From the NCBI RefSeq assembly GCF_008364685.1, contig NZ_VTTL01000003.1, positions 1 to 64,000 of the forward strand: 64,000 bases of DNA, read 5' to 3'. Origin of the DNA: Xanthobacter oligotrophicus (GTDB lineage Bacteria > Pseudomonadota > Alphaproteobacteria > Rhizobiales > Xanthobacteraceae). The translations under genes were made by a program, and so were the position numbers. This document shows positions 43,401-52,603 of this stretch, piece after piece (the first letter of the stretch is position 1; every line of letters begins with the position of its first letter). A model generated the notes under the pieces. That model was not told the DNA's origin. It saw nothing but the letters and a program-made list of their open reading frames with translations, and did not search any database.

Positions 43401-44840
43401 ATGCCGCGCCACGCGCTGCCGCCGCAGGTTCTCATTCCCCTCATCGTCGCCTGCGCCCTCTTCATGGAGCAGGTGGACGCGACCGTCATCGCCACCTCCC
43501 TGCCCGCCATCGCCGCCTCCCTGAAGGAAGACCCGGTGGCGCTCAAGCTGGCGCTCACCTCCTATCTGCTCTCGCTCGCCGTCTTCATTCCGGCCAGCGG
43601 ATGGGCGGCGGACCGTTATGGCGCGCGCACCGTGTTCCGCTCCGCCATCGTCATCTTCACCATCGGCTCGATCCTGTGCGGGCTCTCCACCTCGCTCACC
43701 GATTTCGTGCTCTACCGCATCGTCCAGGGCATGGGCGGGGCCATGATGGTGCCGGTGGGGCGGCTCGTCATCCTGCGGTCGGTGCCGAAGACGGAGCTGG
43801 TGTCGGCGCTGGCCTGGCTCACCATTCCCGCCCTGCTGGGGCCGGTGTTCGGCCCGCCGCTGGGCGGCTTCATCACCACCTATTTCGACTGGCGGCTGAT
43901 CTTCTTCATCAACGTGCCCATCGGGGTGCTGGGCGTGTTCCTCGCCACCCGCTTCATCGAGAACGTGCGCGAGGAGGACGTACCGCCGCTGGACCTGAAA
44001 GGCCTTGTCCTGTCCGGTATCGGGCTCGCCGGCCTGGTCTTCGGCTTTGCCGTGCTGGGGCAGGAGCTGGTGCCGGTGTGGGCCGCCCTCACGGTCGCCG
44101 CCATCGGCGCCGGCGCCCTGTGGCTCTATGTGCGCCACGCGCGGGTCACGCCCCACGCGGTGCTCGACCTGAACCTGCTGCGGCATTCGTCCTTCCGCGC
44201 CGGCGTGGTGGGCGGCTCGCTGTTCCGGGTGGGCATTGGCGCCCTGCCCTTCCTGCTGCCGCTGATGCTGCAGCTGTCGTTCGGCCTGTCGCCCTTCGCC
44301 TCAGGCATGCTCACCTTCGCCGCCTCGGCGGGGGCCCTCATCATGAAATTCACCGCCGCGCCTTTGCTGCGGCGGCTCGGCTACAAGCGGGTGCTGCTCG
44401 CCAATGCCGTGCTTTCGGCCGGCTTCATCGCGGTGAACGCGGCCTTCACGCCGCTCACGCCCCATTGGATCATCGTGATGGTGCTGCTGGTGGGCGGCTT
44501 CCTGCGCTCGCTCCAGTTCACCGCGCTCAATGCGTTGAGCTACGCGGAAGTGGAGCCGCAGGAGATGAGCCGGGCCACCTCCTTCGCCAGCGTGGCGCAG
44601 CAGGTGTCACTGTCCTGCGGCGTGGCGCTGGCCGGCTTCGTGCTGGAGACCCTGCGCGCCGACCGGGGCGAGATGGCGGTGACCCAAGGCGACTTCGCCG
44701 TCGCCTTCCTGGTGGTGGCGGTGGTGAGCCTTGCGAGCCTCGCCTATTTCGTCGGCCTGCCCCGGAATGCCGGTGCGGAACTCACCGGCCGCAAGCCGGA
44801 CCTCGCCGACCCGCGCAGCGAGGTCAGTCCCGATCACTGA
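43401..44840 (+). CDS. DHA2-type MFS drug/proton antiporter
   Basis: A 479-residue transporter with about 14 hydrophobic segments. Motif A-like WAADRYGARTVFR, motif B-like LYRIVQGMGGAMMVPVGRL and motif C-like LGPVFGPPLGGF point to the DHA2 (EmrB) family of proton-driven exporters. No membrane-fusion partner is adjacent. Its last seven bases overlap the convergent rlmE stop. The substrate is unknown. Confidence 0.9.
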   Translation: MPRHALPPQVLIPLIVACALFMEQVDATVIATSLPAIAASLKEDPVALKLALTSYLLSLAVFIPASGWAADRYGARTVFRSAIVIFTIGSILCGLSTSLTDFVLYRIVQGMGGAMMVPVGRLVILRSVPKTELVSALAWLTIPALLGPVFGPPLGGFITTYFDWRLIFFINVPIGVLGVFLATRFIENVREEDVPPLDLKGLVLSGIGLAGLVFGFAVLGQELVPVWAALTVAAIGAGALWLYVRHARVTPHAVLDLNLLRHSSFRAGVVGGSLFRVGIGALPFLLPLMLQLSFGLSPFASGMLTFAASAGALIMKFTAAPLLRRLGYKRVLLANAVLSAGFIAVNAAFTPLTPHWIIVMVLLVGGFLRSLQFTALNALSYAEVEPQEMSRATSFASVAQQVSLSCGVALAGFVLETLRADRGEMAVTQGDFAVAFLVVAVVSLASLAYFVGLPRNAGAELTGRKPDLADPRSEVSPDH

Positions 44841-45598
44841 TCCCGCGGCGCCTGCGCCTCGGGCGAGTCCGCGTCATCCGTCTCGGCGTCATCCATCTCG
44901 GCCCGGTCCGCCTCGCCCCGGAAGCCGGTGGCGAGCACATACAATTCGGCCGAATCGGCCCGGCTGGCTGCCGGCTTAATATGCTTCACTAGAGCGAAAT
45001 CGCGCTTCAGGTCGGACAGAAGGGTCGCTTCCATGCCGCCCTGGATCACCTTGGCGAGGAAGGTCCCGCCCGGCGCCAACACCTGGCGGGCGAATTCCAC
45101 GGCAAGCTCCACCAGCCCGACGATGCGCAGATGGTCGGTCTTCTTGTGGCCAGTGGCGTTGGCCGCCATGTCGGACATGACGAGGTCGGCCTGTCCGCCC
45201 AGCATGGCGATCAAGCGTTCCGGCGCATCGGGGGTCAGAAAATCCATCTGGGCGAATTCGACGCCGGGGATGGGCTCGATCTCCAGGAGGTCGATGGCGA
45301 CGATCTTGCCGAGGCCTTCCTCAAGGCCGATCTTCTTGGCCGCCACCTGGCTCCAGCCGCCGGGGGCGGCGCCCAGGTCCACGATGCGCATGCCGCGCTT
45401 CAGCAGCCGGGCCTTTTCGTCCATCTCGATGAGCTTGAACGCGGCGCGCGAGCGCCAGCCCTCGCGCTTGGCGCGGGCGACGTAAGGGTCGTTGAGCTGG
45501 CGCTGCAGCCATTTCTGGGAGGAGGTGGTGCGGCCGCGCGATTTTTTCACGCGCACTTTCAAAGGCCGGCCGTCCGGCCCGCGGGGTGGGGTGGTCAC
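44834..45598 (-). CDS. rlmE: 23S rRNA (uridine-2'-O)-methyltransferase RlmE
   Basis: A 254-residue SAM-dependent enzyme that methylates U2552 of 23S rRNA. The catalytic K-D-K-E tetrad is visible: K55 (SRAAFKLIEMD), D in MSDMAANATG, K in FLAKVIQGG and E in SAELYVLATGF. The SAM motif is VDLGAAPGGWSQVA. An acidic tail is added after about residue 230. The GTG at 45598 forms a GTGA overlap with the ppx stop, favoured over a longer arginine-rich frame. Confidence 0.94.
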   Translation of the reverse strand: MTTPPRGPDGRPLKVRVKKSRGRTTSSQKWLQRQLNDPYVARAKREGWRSRAAFKLIEMDEKARLLKRGMRIVDLGAAPGGWSQVAAKKIGLEEGLGKIVAIDLLEIEPIPGVEFAQMDFLTPDAPERLIAMLGGQADLVMSDMAANATGHKKTDHLRIVGLVELAVEFARQVLAPGGTFLAKVIQGGMEATLLSDLKRDFALVKHIKPAASRADSAELYVLATGFRGEADRAEMDDAETDDADSPEAQAPRDQ

Positions 45599-46902
45599 GC
45601 GCGTGCGTCTCCGGAGGGGGTGCCGGCGGGGCGGTTGCACCGCCAGGCGCCATCAGCCCGCATCAACTGCACCAGCATGCCCTCGCGCAAGCCCCGGTCC
45701 GCCACCCGCAGGCGATCGGCGGGGAAAACCCGGCGCACCGCCTCCATGATGGCGCAGCCGGCCAGCACCAGGTCGGCCCGCTGGGCACCGATGCAGGGAT
45801 TGGCCACCCGCTCCTCGAAGGACATGCACATGAGGCGCTCCACCACCTCCTCGATGTGGCTGGCGCCGAGCCACGCGCCGTCCACACGGGTGCGATCGTA
45901 GCGGTCGAGGCCGAGATGGATGCCGGCCACGGTGGTCACGGTGCCGGAGGTGCCGAGCAGGTGCAGCCGGCCGGGGGCGCGCACGCCCCAGCTCTGGCGC
46001 ACGCCATCCAGCATGCCGCAGACCTCGTTGACCATGGCATGGAACACATCGGGCGAGACGCGGACACCCCCATGCCGCTCGGACAGGGAGACCACGCCCA
46101 CCGGCAGCGACACCCAGGAGCGGATGCGGGCACGCGGCGGCCCGTCATCCCCCGCCGAGCGCCGGCCCAGCCACACCACCTCGGTGGAGCCGCCGCCGAT
46201 GTCGAACAGCACGGCACCGTCGCAGGTGGGATCCACCAGCGGCGCGCAGCCGGTGGCGGCGAGCCCCGCCTCGGTACGGCGGTCCACCACTTCCAGCTGG
46301 AGGCCGGTGCGCTCTTCCACCCGCGCGCAGAACTCCTCGCCGTTGTCGGCGGCGCGGCAGGCCTCGGTGGCGACGATGCGGGCGCGGGTGACGCCGCGCA
46401 GGTCCATCTTCGCGGCGCAGATCTCCAGCGCCGCCACCGCCCGGGTCATGGCCTCGTCGCACAGGCGGCCGGAGGCGGTCAGCCCCTCGCCGAGGCGGAC
46501 GATGCGCGAAAACGCATCCACCACCCGGAAGCTGCGCGCCGTGGGGCGCGCCACCAGCAGGCGGCAATTGTTGGTGCCAAGATCGATGGCGGCATAGACC
46601 GCGCTGGAATTGCCGGACGGGTAGGACGGCGCGGGATACCCGCTGGCCGACGCGGGATTGGCGGCAACCGGATTTGCCGGGGCCGGCCGCGTCGGGGGTG
46701 CGCAGGGGGAGGTCTGGGAGGAGGAGGGAACCTTGTCTGGGGAGGGAGAATGGTCGGGGGAATCAAGGCCGGCAGCCGGCTCTGTGCCCGCAATAGCAGG
46801 CCCCGTCGTCCCGCGGCGTGCATCCGTTACGCTTTCCGTAACGGCACGTTCGCGGCAAGACTGCCCCGGACCCGCCGCGGGTCCGTGCGTCTCGTCCCTC
46901 AT
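45595..46902 (-). CDS. Ppx/GppA phosphatase family protein
   Basis: A 435-residue exopolyphosphatase/guanosine pentaphosphatase-like protein. The sugar-kinase/actin-type phosphate loops are AAIDLGTNNCRLLVA (about 103-117) and VLFDIGGGSTEVVWLG. It has a disordered proline- and serine-rich N-terminal extension of about 100 residues. Starts at 46932, 46908 and 46902 are possible; I chose 46902, which has GAGGGG six bases upstream. It is coupled to rlmE. This shorter, rhizobial-type member lacks the C-terminal domains of E. coli Ppx. Confidence 0.92.
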   Translation of the reverse strand: MRDETHGPAAGPGQSCRERAVTESVTDARRGTTGPAIAGTEPAAGLDSPDHSPSPDKVPSSSQTSPCAPPTRPAPANPVAANPASASGYPAPSYPSGNSSAVYAAIDLGTNNCRLLVARPTARSFRVVDAFSRIVRLGEGLTASGRLCDEAMTRAVAALEICAAKMDLRGVTRARIVATEACRAADNGEEFCARVEERTGLQLEVVDRRTEAGLAATGCAPLVDPTCDGAVLFDIGGGSTEVVWLGRRSAGDDGPPRARIRSWVSLPVGVVSLSERHGGVRVSPDVFHAMVNEVCGMLDGVRQSWGVRAPGRLHLLGTSGTVTTVAGIHLGLDRYDRTRVDGAWLGASHIEEVVERLMCMSFEERVANPCIGAQRADLVLAGCAIMEAVRRVFPADRLRVADRGLREGMLVQLMRADGAWRCNRPAGTPSGDARA

Positions 46903-47009
46903 GTCCATCCCCTCGCCGCAAGGCGGAAACATGCGCTCAGGCCTGCCGCTGGGTCAGCGACCGGCTGCGCCTTGCGGCCAGTGTAACAGCGCGCGCGATG
47001 TGTGCAATG

Positions 47010-47043
47010 CCGGGGCCTGCCTCCAACGAAGGCAGTGCCCCGG
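47010..47043. terminator. Terminator-like hairpin between transaldolase and ppx
   Basis: CCGGGGCCTGCCT (47010-47022) pairs with AGGCAGTGCCCCGG (47030-47043) with one bulged base and a seven-base loop. It lies just beyond the transaldolase stop on the minus strand. No T-run follows, so it may be a Rho-assisted or mRNA 3'-end hairpin. Confidence 0.55.
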
Positions 47044-47049
47044 AAAAGG

Positions 47050-47799
47050 TCACTCGGCGGCGGCGCGGCCCTTCAGGTCCAGGGTGAGGCCGGCGGCCAG
47101 CGCATCGGCGCGGAACGCCTTCACCGCGTCGAGGGACAGTTCGGCGGCGGTGCGCGAGCCCAGCGCCGGCAGCTTCTTCAGCACGTCGGCGGGGGCGGTG
47201 ATGATGTGGCAGCCCAGTTCGTCCGCCTCGATCACGTTCCACACCTCGCGGGTGGAGGCCCAGATGACCTCCACGTTGTTGGTCGCGTTGGCCAGCGCCA
47301 CCGCCCGCGAGATGGCGGGCTTGTAGTCGATGCCGAGGTCGGCGAGGCGACCGGCGAACACCGAGATGATGGAGGGGGCGCCGCCGGCCAGCGCCTTCAC
47401 GCCCTCTTCCACCTGCGGCACGTCGAAGATGGCGGTGAGGTTCACCTTCACGCCGTCGTTCACCAGGTCCCGCACCAGGTCGTAGAGCGTCTCGCCGCGG
47501 GTGGTGGTGACCGGGAGCTTGACGTGCACATGCTCGCCCCAGGTGGCGATGACGCGGGCCTGGGCGCGGATTTCCGGGATGTCGTCGGAGAACACCTCGA
47601 ACGAGATGTGCCGGTCCGGCACGGCTGCCACGAGATCGCGGGCATAGGCCTCGTAATCGGTGACGCCGGCCTTGCGCAGCAGGGACGGATTGGTGGTGAA
47701 GCCGGCGATGTGGGGCTGCTTGGCCATTTCCACGATCTGCGCCTTGTCGGCCCCGTCGGTGAACAGCTTCACCTTCAGGTCGCTGAGCTTCACGGACAT
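47050..47799 (-). CDS. tal: Transaldolase (short, subfamily 3B type)
   Basis: A 249-residue class I aldolase-fold enzyme of the pentose phosphate pathway or a fructose-6-phosphate aldolase relative. Hallmarks are KLFTDGADKAQIVEMAKQPHIAGFTTNPSLLRKAG in the first 46 residues, and the Schiff-base lysine K93-region HVHVKLPVTTTRGE. VNLTAIFDVPQV follows. The start MSVKLSDL at 47799 has GGGAGT upstream. Transaldolase and F6P-aldolase activity cannot be told apart with certainty by eye. Confidence 0.88.
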   Translation of the reverse strand: MSVKLSDLKVKLFTDGADKAQIVEMAKQPHIAGFTTNPSLLRKAGVTDYEAYARDLVAAVPDRHISFEVFSDDIPEIRAQARVIATWGEHVHVKLPVTTTRGETLYDLVRDLVNDGVKVNLTAIFDVPQVEEGVKALAGGAPSIISVFAGRLADLGIDYKPAISRAVALANATNNVEVIWASTREVWNVIEADELGCHIITAPADVLKKLPALGSRTAAELSLDAVKAFRADALAAGLTLDLKGRAAAE

Positions 47800-47866
47800 G
47801 CTTTTACTCCCTTGATCCCGTTTCGGCCCGCATCCTAGTGCAGCGGCCGACGCCGCCGCAATGCAA

Positions 47867-47888
47867 GGCGGGCGGATAATCGCCCGCC
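47867..47888. other. Hairpin upstream of transaldolase
   Basis: GGCGGGCG (47867-47874) pairs with CGCCCGCC (47881-47888) around gataat. It lies about 68 bases before the transaldolase start in the 260-bp gap shared with the divergent hypothetical gene. It could be in the mRNA leader or end an antisense transcript. No other feature is recognised in this gap. Confidence 0.45.
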
Positions 47889-48059
47889 CGTGCGGCAGCG
47901 CGATGACGCAGGCGCCGCCCCGCCGGCCATCGGCATTAACCTTCCATTGACCATGTCGGAAGGTCGGCCCGCCTGGCAACTTCCGGGAAAGGGGCGTCTG
48001 GCATGCTGCCTTCCATCCGGGGTCCCGGGCTTCAATTTGTCAGGCGTTGAGAGGCGGGG

Positions 48060-48425
48060 ATGGTGGCAACCGACATGGTGGAGCGCATGGCGCGCGCGAT
48101 GCACGCCTTCTCCCGGCAGCGCTATCCCCTGCTGGAGCCGTGGGACGAGCTTTCGCCCGAGCGGCGCGCCTACCAGCGCCAGCTTGCGACCCACGCCCTC
48201 CAGGCCCTCACCCCCCACGACGTGATCGAGATCACCTCGCGCGCCGCGCCCGAGATCGTCGCCATCCCGGTGGAGCCGACCCCCTGGGCGCTCGCGGAAC
48301 TGCAGGAAGCCGCCATCGCCGACAACGGCACCGCCATGGATGCACGGCGCCGCTACCGCTCCTTCCTCGCCACCGCTTCCCTGCCGCTGGCCACCCGCTA
48401 CGCCGAGGGCGAAGGCGCACGCTGA
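48060..48425 (+). CDS. Hypothetical protein
   Basis: A 121-residue protein that I do not recognise. It starts MVATDMVERMARAMHAFSRQRYPLLEPWDEL with GAGGCGGGG just before the ATG. It is probably cytoplasmic and mostly helical, with no signal or membrane segment. It is convergent with the DUF2023 gene (seven bases apart). The composition is typical of the region. Confidence 0.65.
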   Translation: MVATDMVERMARAMHAFSRQRYPLLEPWDELSPERRAYQRQLATHALQALTPHDVIEITSRAAPEIVAIPVEPTPWALAELQEAAIADNGTAMDARRRYRSFLATASLPLATRYAEGEGAR

Positions 48426-48432
48426 GCCCGCA

Positions 48433-48876
48433 CTATTCCGCCGCGAGGGCAACCACCTCCGGCTGGCCGCGCCCAGACCGGCAGAGGTAGCGCCGGCACT
48501 GCTGCTCCTTGTCGTAGCCGAGCAGGGTGCCGAGCATGAAATCCTCTTCCGCCGTCAGCGTGTTGAGCGGCCGCGTGACCACCGCCCGCGCCACCGCCAC
48601 GAAGGCCGGACGGCCGAAGAAGAGGTTCACCTTCACCGGGCTCACCTCCTGCACGAAATGGTCGATGCCGTGGCGCCCGAGCCGCGCCAGCACCAGCGGC
48701 AACTCGGCGCGGCACAGGGTCATGAGGAACAGGGCGCGCACGCCCCGCCCATATTCATAGACATGGTGCTGGAACAGCCGCATCACCGGCGCCGCGCACC
48801 CCTCCGCAACGGCGGCAGCCGGGGACGGAGGCCACAGGGCCTCCTCCGCGAGGGACGCATCCTCCGGCGCGTCCAT
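48433..48876 (-). CDS. DUF2023 family protein, flavodoxin partner
   Basis: A 147-residue protein with the DUF2023 pattern: VMRLFQHHVYEYGRGVRALFLMTLC, then GIDHFVQEVSPVKVNLFFGRP, then RPLNTLTAEEDFMLGTLLGYDKEQQCRRYL. Two C-terminal cysteines are present. The family is repeatedly adjacent to flavodoxin genes, as here (eight bases). A start at 48906 would overlap flavodoxin by 22 bases and is less likely. It may help flavodoxin maturation or electron transfer; the role is unknown. Confidence 0.85.
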   Translation of the reverse strand: MDAPEDASLAEEALWPPSPAAAVAEGCAAPVMRLFQHHVYEYGRGVRALFLMTLCRAELPLVLARLGRHGIDHFVQEVSPVKVNLFFGRPAFVAVARAVVTRPLNTLTAEEDFMLGTLLGYDKEQQCRRYLCRSGRGQPEVVALAAE

Positions 48877-48884
48877 GCCGGGGC

Positions 48885-49367
48885 CTAGAGCAGCTTGCTG
48901 AGCCATGCCGTCACCCGCTTGTCCGTCAGGCCGGATTGCGTGTCGAGGTCGAGGGCGAGGCCGACGAACTGGCCGTCCCGCTCGGCGGTGGAGCCCACAT
49001 AGTCGTAGCCGGCGGTCTCGGTGAACCCGACCACCACCGCGCCGAGGTCCGTCACCTCGTCGTAGAGGATGCCGATGGCATCGACGAAGGAGGTGGGATA
49101 GCTCTCCTGGTCCCCGGTGCCGAACAGCGCCACTTTCCTGCCCTTCAGGTTGGCGGCGCGCAGCTTGTCGATGTTCTCTTCCCAGTCGGTCTGCAATGTT
49201 CCGTCGCCATAGGTGGGCGAGCCGAGGATGAGGAGATCGCTATTCTCGAAATCGGCCTTGGTCGCGGTCTTGATGTCCACCGAACGGCCCTGGCATTTCT
49301 TTGAAATCTTGGACGCGACCCCTTTCGTGGCTCCGCCATCGGAGCCGAAGATCACCGTGACAATCAT
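48885..49367 (-). CDS. fldA: Flavodoxin, long-chain
   Basis: A 160-residue FMN electron carrier. The phosphate loop is IFGSDGGATKGVA (T/S-x-T-G-x-T type, here with G and A changes), and flavin-stacking segments are GSPTYGDGTLQTDWEEN and GTGDQESYPTSFVDAIG. The insert around residues 112-135 marks the long-chain class. Such flavodoxins feed nitrogenase or biosynthetic radical enzymes. Together with DUF2023 it forms a two-gene operon read from an unusually AT-rich upstream region. Confidence 0.92.
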   Translation of the reverse strand: MIVTVIFGSDGGATKGVASKISKKCQGRSVDIKTATKADFENSDLLILGSPTYGDGTLQTDWEENIDKLRAANLKGRKVALFGTGDQESYPTSFVDAIGILYDEVTDLGAVVVGFTETAGYDYVGSTAERDGQFVGLALDLDTQSGLTDKRVTAWLSKLL

Positions 49368-49761
49368 GGACCAGTCTCTTTATGGAGTGATTCAAATCTA
49401 GAACGGAATGCCCACCAACGCAGGCATCCCAACTTGCAAACAAATGCTAGCCACACGAATTTAGCTCAACAATACGGGATATTCACGGATTGAATAACAA
49501 CAAAATTCATCGTACCCATATGCTGTATTGCAAACGAGAGATCGAGAATTATTACAAATCGATATTCAGTTTCGATCTGTTCTGATGTGAATGAGGTACA
49601 GGCTGCCTCGCGGGACCTTGGCCCCTGCGCATGACTGCGCCATGGCGCGCCGCAACGGCGCTCCCCACCTTCACGAATGTAAATGGCTCTGGCGTCGGGC
49701 CGGTTTCGCCCAGCGATCCGCCCGGGGCGCCCGGCGCTCGTACGTCGGCCGGGGCCCGCCC
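49368..49761. other. 394-bp gap with AT-rich island upstream of flavodoxin
   Basis: About 49381-49600 is much richer in A and T than the rest of the window. The remainder to the gltS stop is GC-rich and holds no evident gene. The AT-rich part should contain the flavodoxin promoter. I looked for a sigma-54 site and a NifA TGT-N10-ACA motif on the minus strand and found neither. No repeat or RNA gene is recognised. Confidence 0.6.
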
Positions 49762-50970
49762 TCAGCGCAGCATGAAGCCGATGGCGAGGGCGTTGGCGAT
49801 GTCGATGAAGAAGGCCGACACCAGCGGCAGGATGATGAAGGCGATGGGCGCCGGCCCGTGGGTGCGCGTCACCGCCGTCATGTTGGCGATGGCGGTGGGC
49901 GTCGCCCCCAGGCTGATGCCGGTAAATCCCGCCGACAGCACCGCCGCCTGGTAGTCGCGCCCCATGGCCGGGAACACCACGAACAGGATGTAGAGCACCG
50001 CCACCAGCGTCTGCAGGCCGAGCACCACGGCCAGCGCGGGCCCGAGGCCCCCCAGCGTCCACAGCTGCATGCTCATGAGCGACATGGCGAGGAAGATCTT
50101 CAGCGACAGGTCGGAGATCAGCGCCAGCGCCGGGGTGCGCGCCGGCCACGCCATGCGCGGCATGGCGTGGGGCAGCGTGTTGGTGAGGACGATGGCCACC
50201 AGCAGGCACACCACGAACAGGGGCAGCTTGATGCCGGTCTTCTCCACCAGCCCTTCCAGCGAATAGGCGGTGAGGATCACCACGTTCAGCACCAGCAGGG
50301 CGCGCAGGATGCTGACGTAAGTCACCTTGCCGGCGTCCGGGCCCACATCGTCATCGGGCAGGCCCACCATGGGGGCCAGGATCTCGTCGCTGCGCAGCTT
50401 GAACCGGTTGATGAGGATGCCCGCCACCGGCCCGCCCACCAGGCTGGCGATGACGAGGCCCAGGGTGGCGCTGGCGATGCCCACTTCCAGGGCATTGGGC
50501 AGGCCGAAGCGCTCGGAGATCAGCGGCGCCCAGGCGATGGTGGTGCCGTGCCCGCCGATGAGCGACACCGAGCCGAGCAGCGGCGCGATGCCGTCCGGCA
50601 GCCCCAGCGCCTTGGCCCCGCCGATGGCCACCACATTCTGCAGCCCCAGATAGACCACGGTCAGAAGCAGCAGGATGAGCAGCGGCCGCCCGCCCAGGGC
50701 GAGATCGGACAGCCGCGCATTGAGGCCGATGCCGGTGAAGAAATACAGCAGCAGCATGTCACGCGCGGCGAGATCAAACGAGATGGCAAGGCCGAGCACG
50801 CGATAGCACACCAGCGTCGCCACCGCCGCGAGCAGGCCGCCGGTCACCGCCTCGGGGATGTTCCAGCGGCGCAGCGGCGCGATCACGCCGTTGAGGCCGG
50901 CGCCGATGAAATACACCACGATGGCGAGGGTGAAGGTGAGAAAGCCCGAGACCTCGAAGGTGGCTGGCAT
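49762..50970 (-). CDS. gltS: Sodium/glutamate symporter GltS
   Basis: A 402-residue inner-membrane symporter in two homologous halves of about five helices each. Family motifs are VSLIGGHGTTIAWAPLI (about 133-149) and LSAGFTGISLGATPTAIANMTAV near the C-terminal half, the paired glycine-rich re-entrant loops of GltS. Sodium-driven glutamate uptake is the expected role. It stands alone; the next gene on the same strand starts behind a hairpin at 51051-51077. Confidence 0.93.
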   Translation of the reverse strand: MPATFEVSGFLTFTLAIVVYFIGAGLNGVIAPLRRWNIPEAVTGGLLAAVATLVCYRVLGLAISFDLAARDMLLLYFFTGIGLNARLSDLALGGRPLLILLLLTVVYLGLQNVVAIGGAKALGLPDGIAPLLGSVSLIGGHGTTIAWAPLISERFGLPNALEVGIASATLGLVIASLVGGPVAGILINRFKLRSDEILAPMVGLPDDDVGPDAGKVTYVSILRALLVLNVVILTAYSLEGLVEKTGIKLPLFVVCLLVAIVLTNTLPHAMPRMAWPARTPALALISDLSLKIFLAMSLMSMQLWTLGGLGPALAVVLGLQTLVAVLYILFVVFPAMGRDYQAAVLSAGFTGISLGATPTAIANMTAVTRTHGPAPIAFIILPLVSAFFIDIANALAIGFMLR

Positions 50971-51050
50971 GTCTTCCCCCGCAGTTCCGGCTGGTGTGAT
51001 GGTTTCATTGCACGGCGGCCCACCGGCCGCCGGTATGCTCTAGCCGCGCC

Positions 51051-51077
51051 GGGCGGAAGACACAAAGCCTTCCGCCC
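51051..51077. terminator. Hairpin between gntP and gltS
   Basis: GGGCGGAAG (51051-51059) pairs perfectly with CTTCCGCCC (51069-51077), with a nine-base loop. It lies about 60 bases after the GntP stop on the minus strand and probably ends the patatin-GntP transcript. No T-run is seen. Confidence 0.55.
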
Positions 51078-51136
51078 CAGATGGAGCGCTGGTGAGAACG
51101 GCACCGCTGCCCTTGGCCAGCAGCCGCACCGTCGCC

Positions 51137-52600
51137 TCAGAAGCTGCCGACCAGGGTGCCAAGCCCGATCACCACCACGAGGGCGATGAGCGCGCCCACC
51201 ACCGCCGCCATGACGATGTCGAGATAGCCTTCCTTGTGGGTCACCCCGCACACGGACAGCAGCGTCACCACCGCGCCGTTGTGGGGCAGGCTGTCGAGGG
51301 TGCCGGAGCCGATGACGGCGACGCGGTGCATCAGCGCCGGGTCCATGCCGATCTCGGCGGCGAGCTTCATGTAGGTGGGGCCGAGCGCATCAAGGGCGAT
51401 GGTGAGGCCGCCGGAGGCCGAGCCGGTGAGCGCCGCGAGGATGTTGGTGGCCACCGCCAGCGACACCAGCGGCCCGCCCTGGATCGACAGCACCCAGTTG
51501 CGCACCTCCATGAAGGCCGGCAGCGAGGCGACGATGGCGCCGAAGCCGACGAGGCTCGCCACCGAAAGGATGGGCAACACCGACGCGTTGGCGCCCGCCG
51601 TCATGGTGGCGCGCAGCTCCGGCACGCTGCGGAAGTTGATGGCGATCACCGTGATGATGGCGGCCGTCAATGCCACGATCACCGACCACACCCCGCCCAC
51701 CGCCGAGAGGCTGCTGTTGCCCCACTGGTCTGTGGCGAGGAAGGCGGTGTCCATGCGCGGCAGGATGGCGAAGGACATCAGCAAATTGACCACGATCACC
51801 ACGATGATCGGCAGGGCCGCCAGCAGGATGGGCGGCTGCCGGGTGGCCTCGTTGCTCGAATGGATCTCGGAGGGATCGAAAGCGCCGGCCGTGGTGGCCC
51901 GCTCGCGCACCAGCGGGTCGTCGGCGGCAAGCTCGGCGGATTCGTCGGGTGCCGCGATCAGCGCGCCAAAGCCCTCGCCCTTGGCCCGCGCCGCGTTCTC
52001 CCGCAGCTTCAGCCACCACATGCCGAAGCCCAGCATGACCACCGAGGCGATGATGCCGAGGCCCGGCGCCGCGAACGGCGTGGTGCCGAAGAACGGCATG
52101 GGGATGGCGTTCTGGATGGAGGGCGTGCCGGGCATGGCCGACATGGTGAAGGTGGAGGTGCCGAGCGCGATGGCCGCCGGCATCAGCCGCCGCGGCACGC
52201 CGGACGAGCGGAACAAAGCGACGCCCATGGGCGCGAGCACGAAGAAGGCCACGAACAGGCTGACGCCGCCATAGGTGACGATGGCGCCCGCCAGCACCAC
52301 GGCGAGGATGGCCCGCTGCGACCCCAGCTTCTGCGTCATGGTGTTGGCGATGGAGGTGACCGAGCCGGAATCCTCCATCAGCTTGCCGAACAAGGCCCCG
52401 AGCAGGAACAGGGGGAAGAACTGCGCGACGAAGTCCGCCGCGTTGCGCATGAAGGTCTGGGTCCAGCTCGCCAGCAGCGGCTCGCCGGAGAAGGCGGCCG
52501 CGATCAGCCCGGCGATGGGCGCGAGGATGAGGATGCTGGAGCCCCGGAAGGCCAGGAAGATGAGGACGGCAAGGCCGACCAGGATGCCGATGAGACCCAT
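51137..52600 (-). CDS. GntP-family permease
   Basis: A 487-residue carrier with about 12 helices. GntP-family features are the start LIGILVGLAVLIFLAFRGSSILILAPIAGLIAA, the loop FGKLMEDSGSVTSIAN and YGGVSLFVAFFVLAPMG. Family members import gluconate, other sugar acids or 3-hydroxybutyrate-like acids by proton symport. The cytoplasmic loop near 195-245 is polar. It starts three bases after the patatin stop, so the pair is an operon. 3-hydroxybutyrate is a possible substrate but not shown. Confidence 0.9.
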   Translation of the reverse strand: MGLIGILVGLAVLIFLAFRGSSILILAPIAGLIAAAFSGEPLLASWTQTFMRNAADFVAQFFPLFLLGALFGKLMEDSGSVTSIANTMTQKLGSQRAILAVVLAGAIVTYGGVSLFVAFFVLAPMGVALFRSSGVPRRLMPAAIALGTSTFTMSAMPGTPSIQNAIPMPFFGTTPFAAPGLGIIASVVMLGFGMWWLKLRENAARAKGEGFGALIAAPDESAELAADDPLVRERATTAGAFDPSEIHSSNEATRQPPILLAALPIIVVIVVNLLMSFAILPRMDTAFLATDQWGNSSLSAVGGVWSVIVALTAAIITVIAINFRSVPELRATMTAGANASVLPILSVASLVGFGAIVASLPAFMEVRNWVLSIQGGPLVSLAVATNILAALTGSASGGLTIALDALGPTYMKLAAEIGMDPALMHRVAVIGSGTLDSLPHNGAVVTLLSVCGVTHKEGYLDIVMAAVVGALIALVVVIGLGTLVGSF

Positions 52601-52603
52601 GCG

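Noticed and set aside
49368-49600. Sigma-54 promoter or NifA site for flavodoxin
   Set aside because: The nearest match on the minus strand, TGGC...TTGC, has 13 instead of 10 bases between the GG and GC elements, and no TGT-N10-ACA was found.
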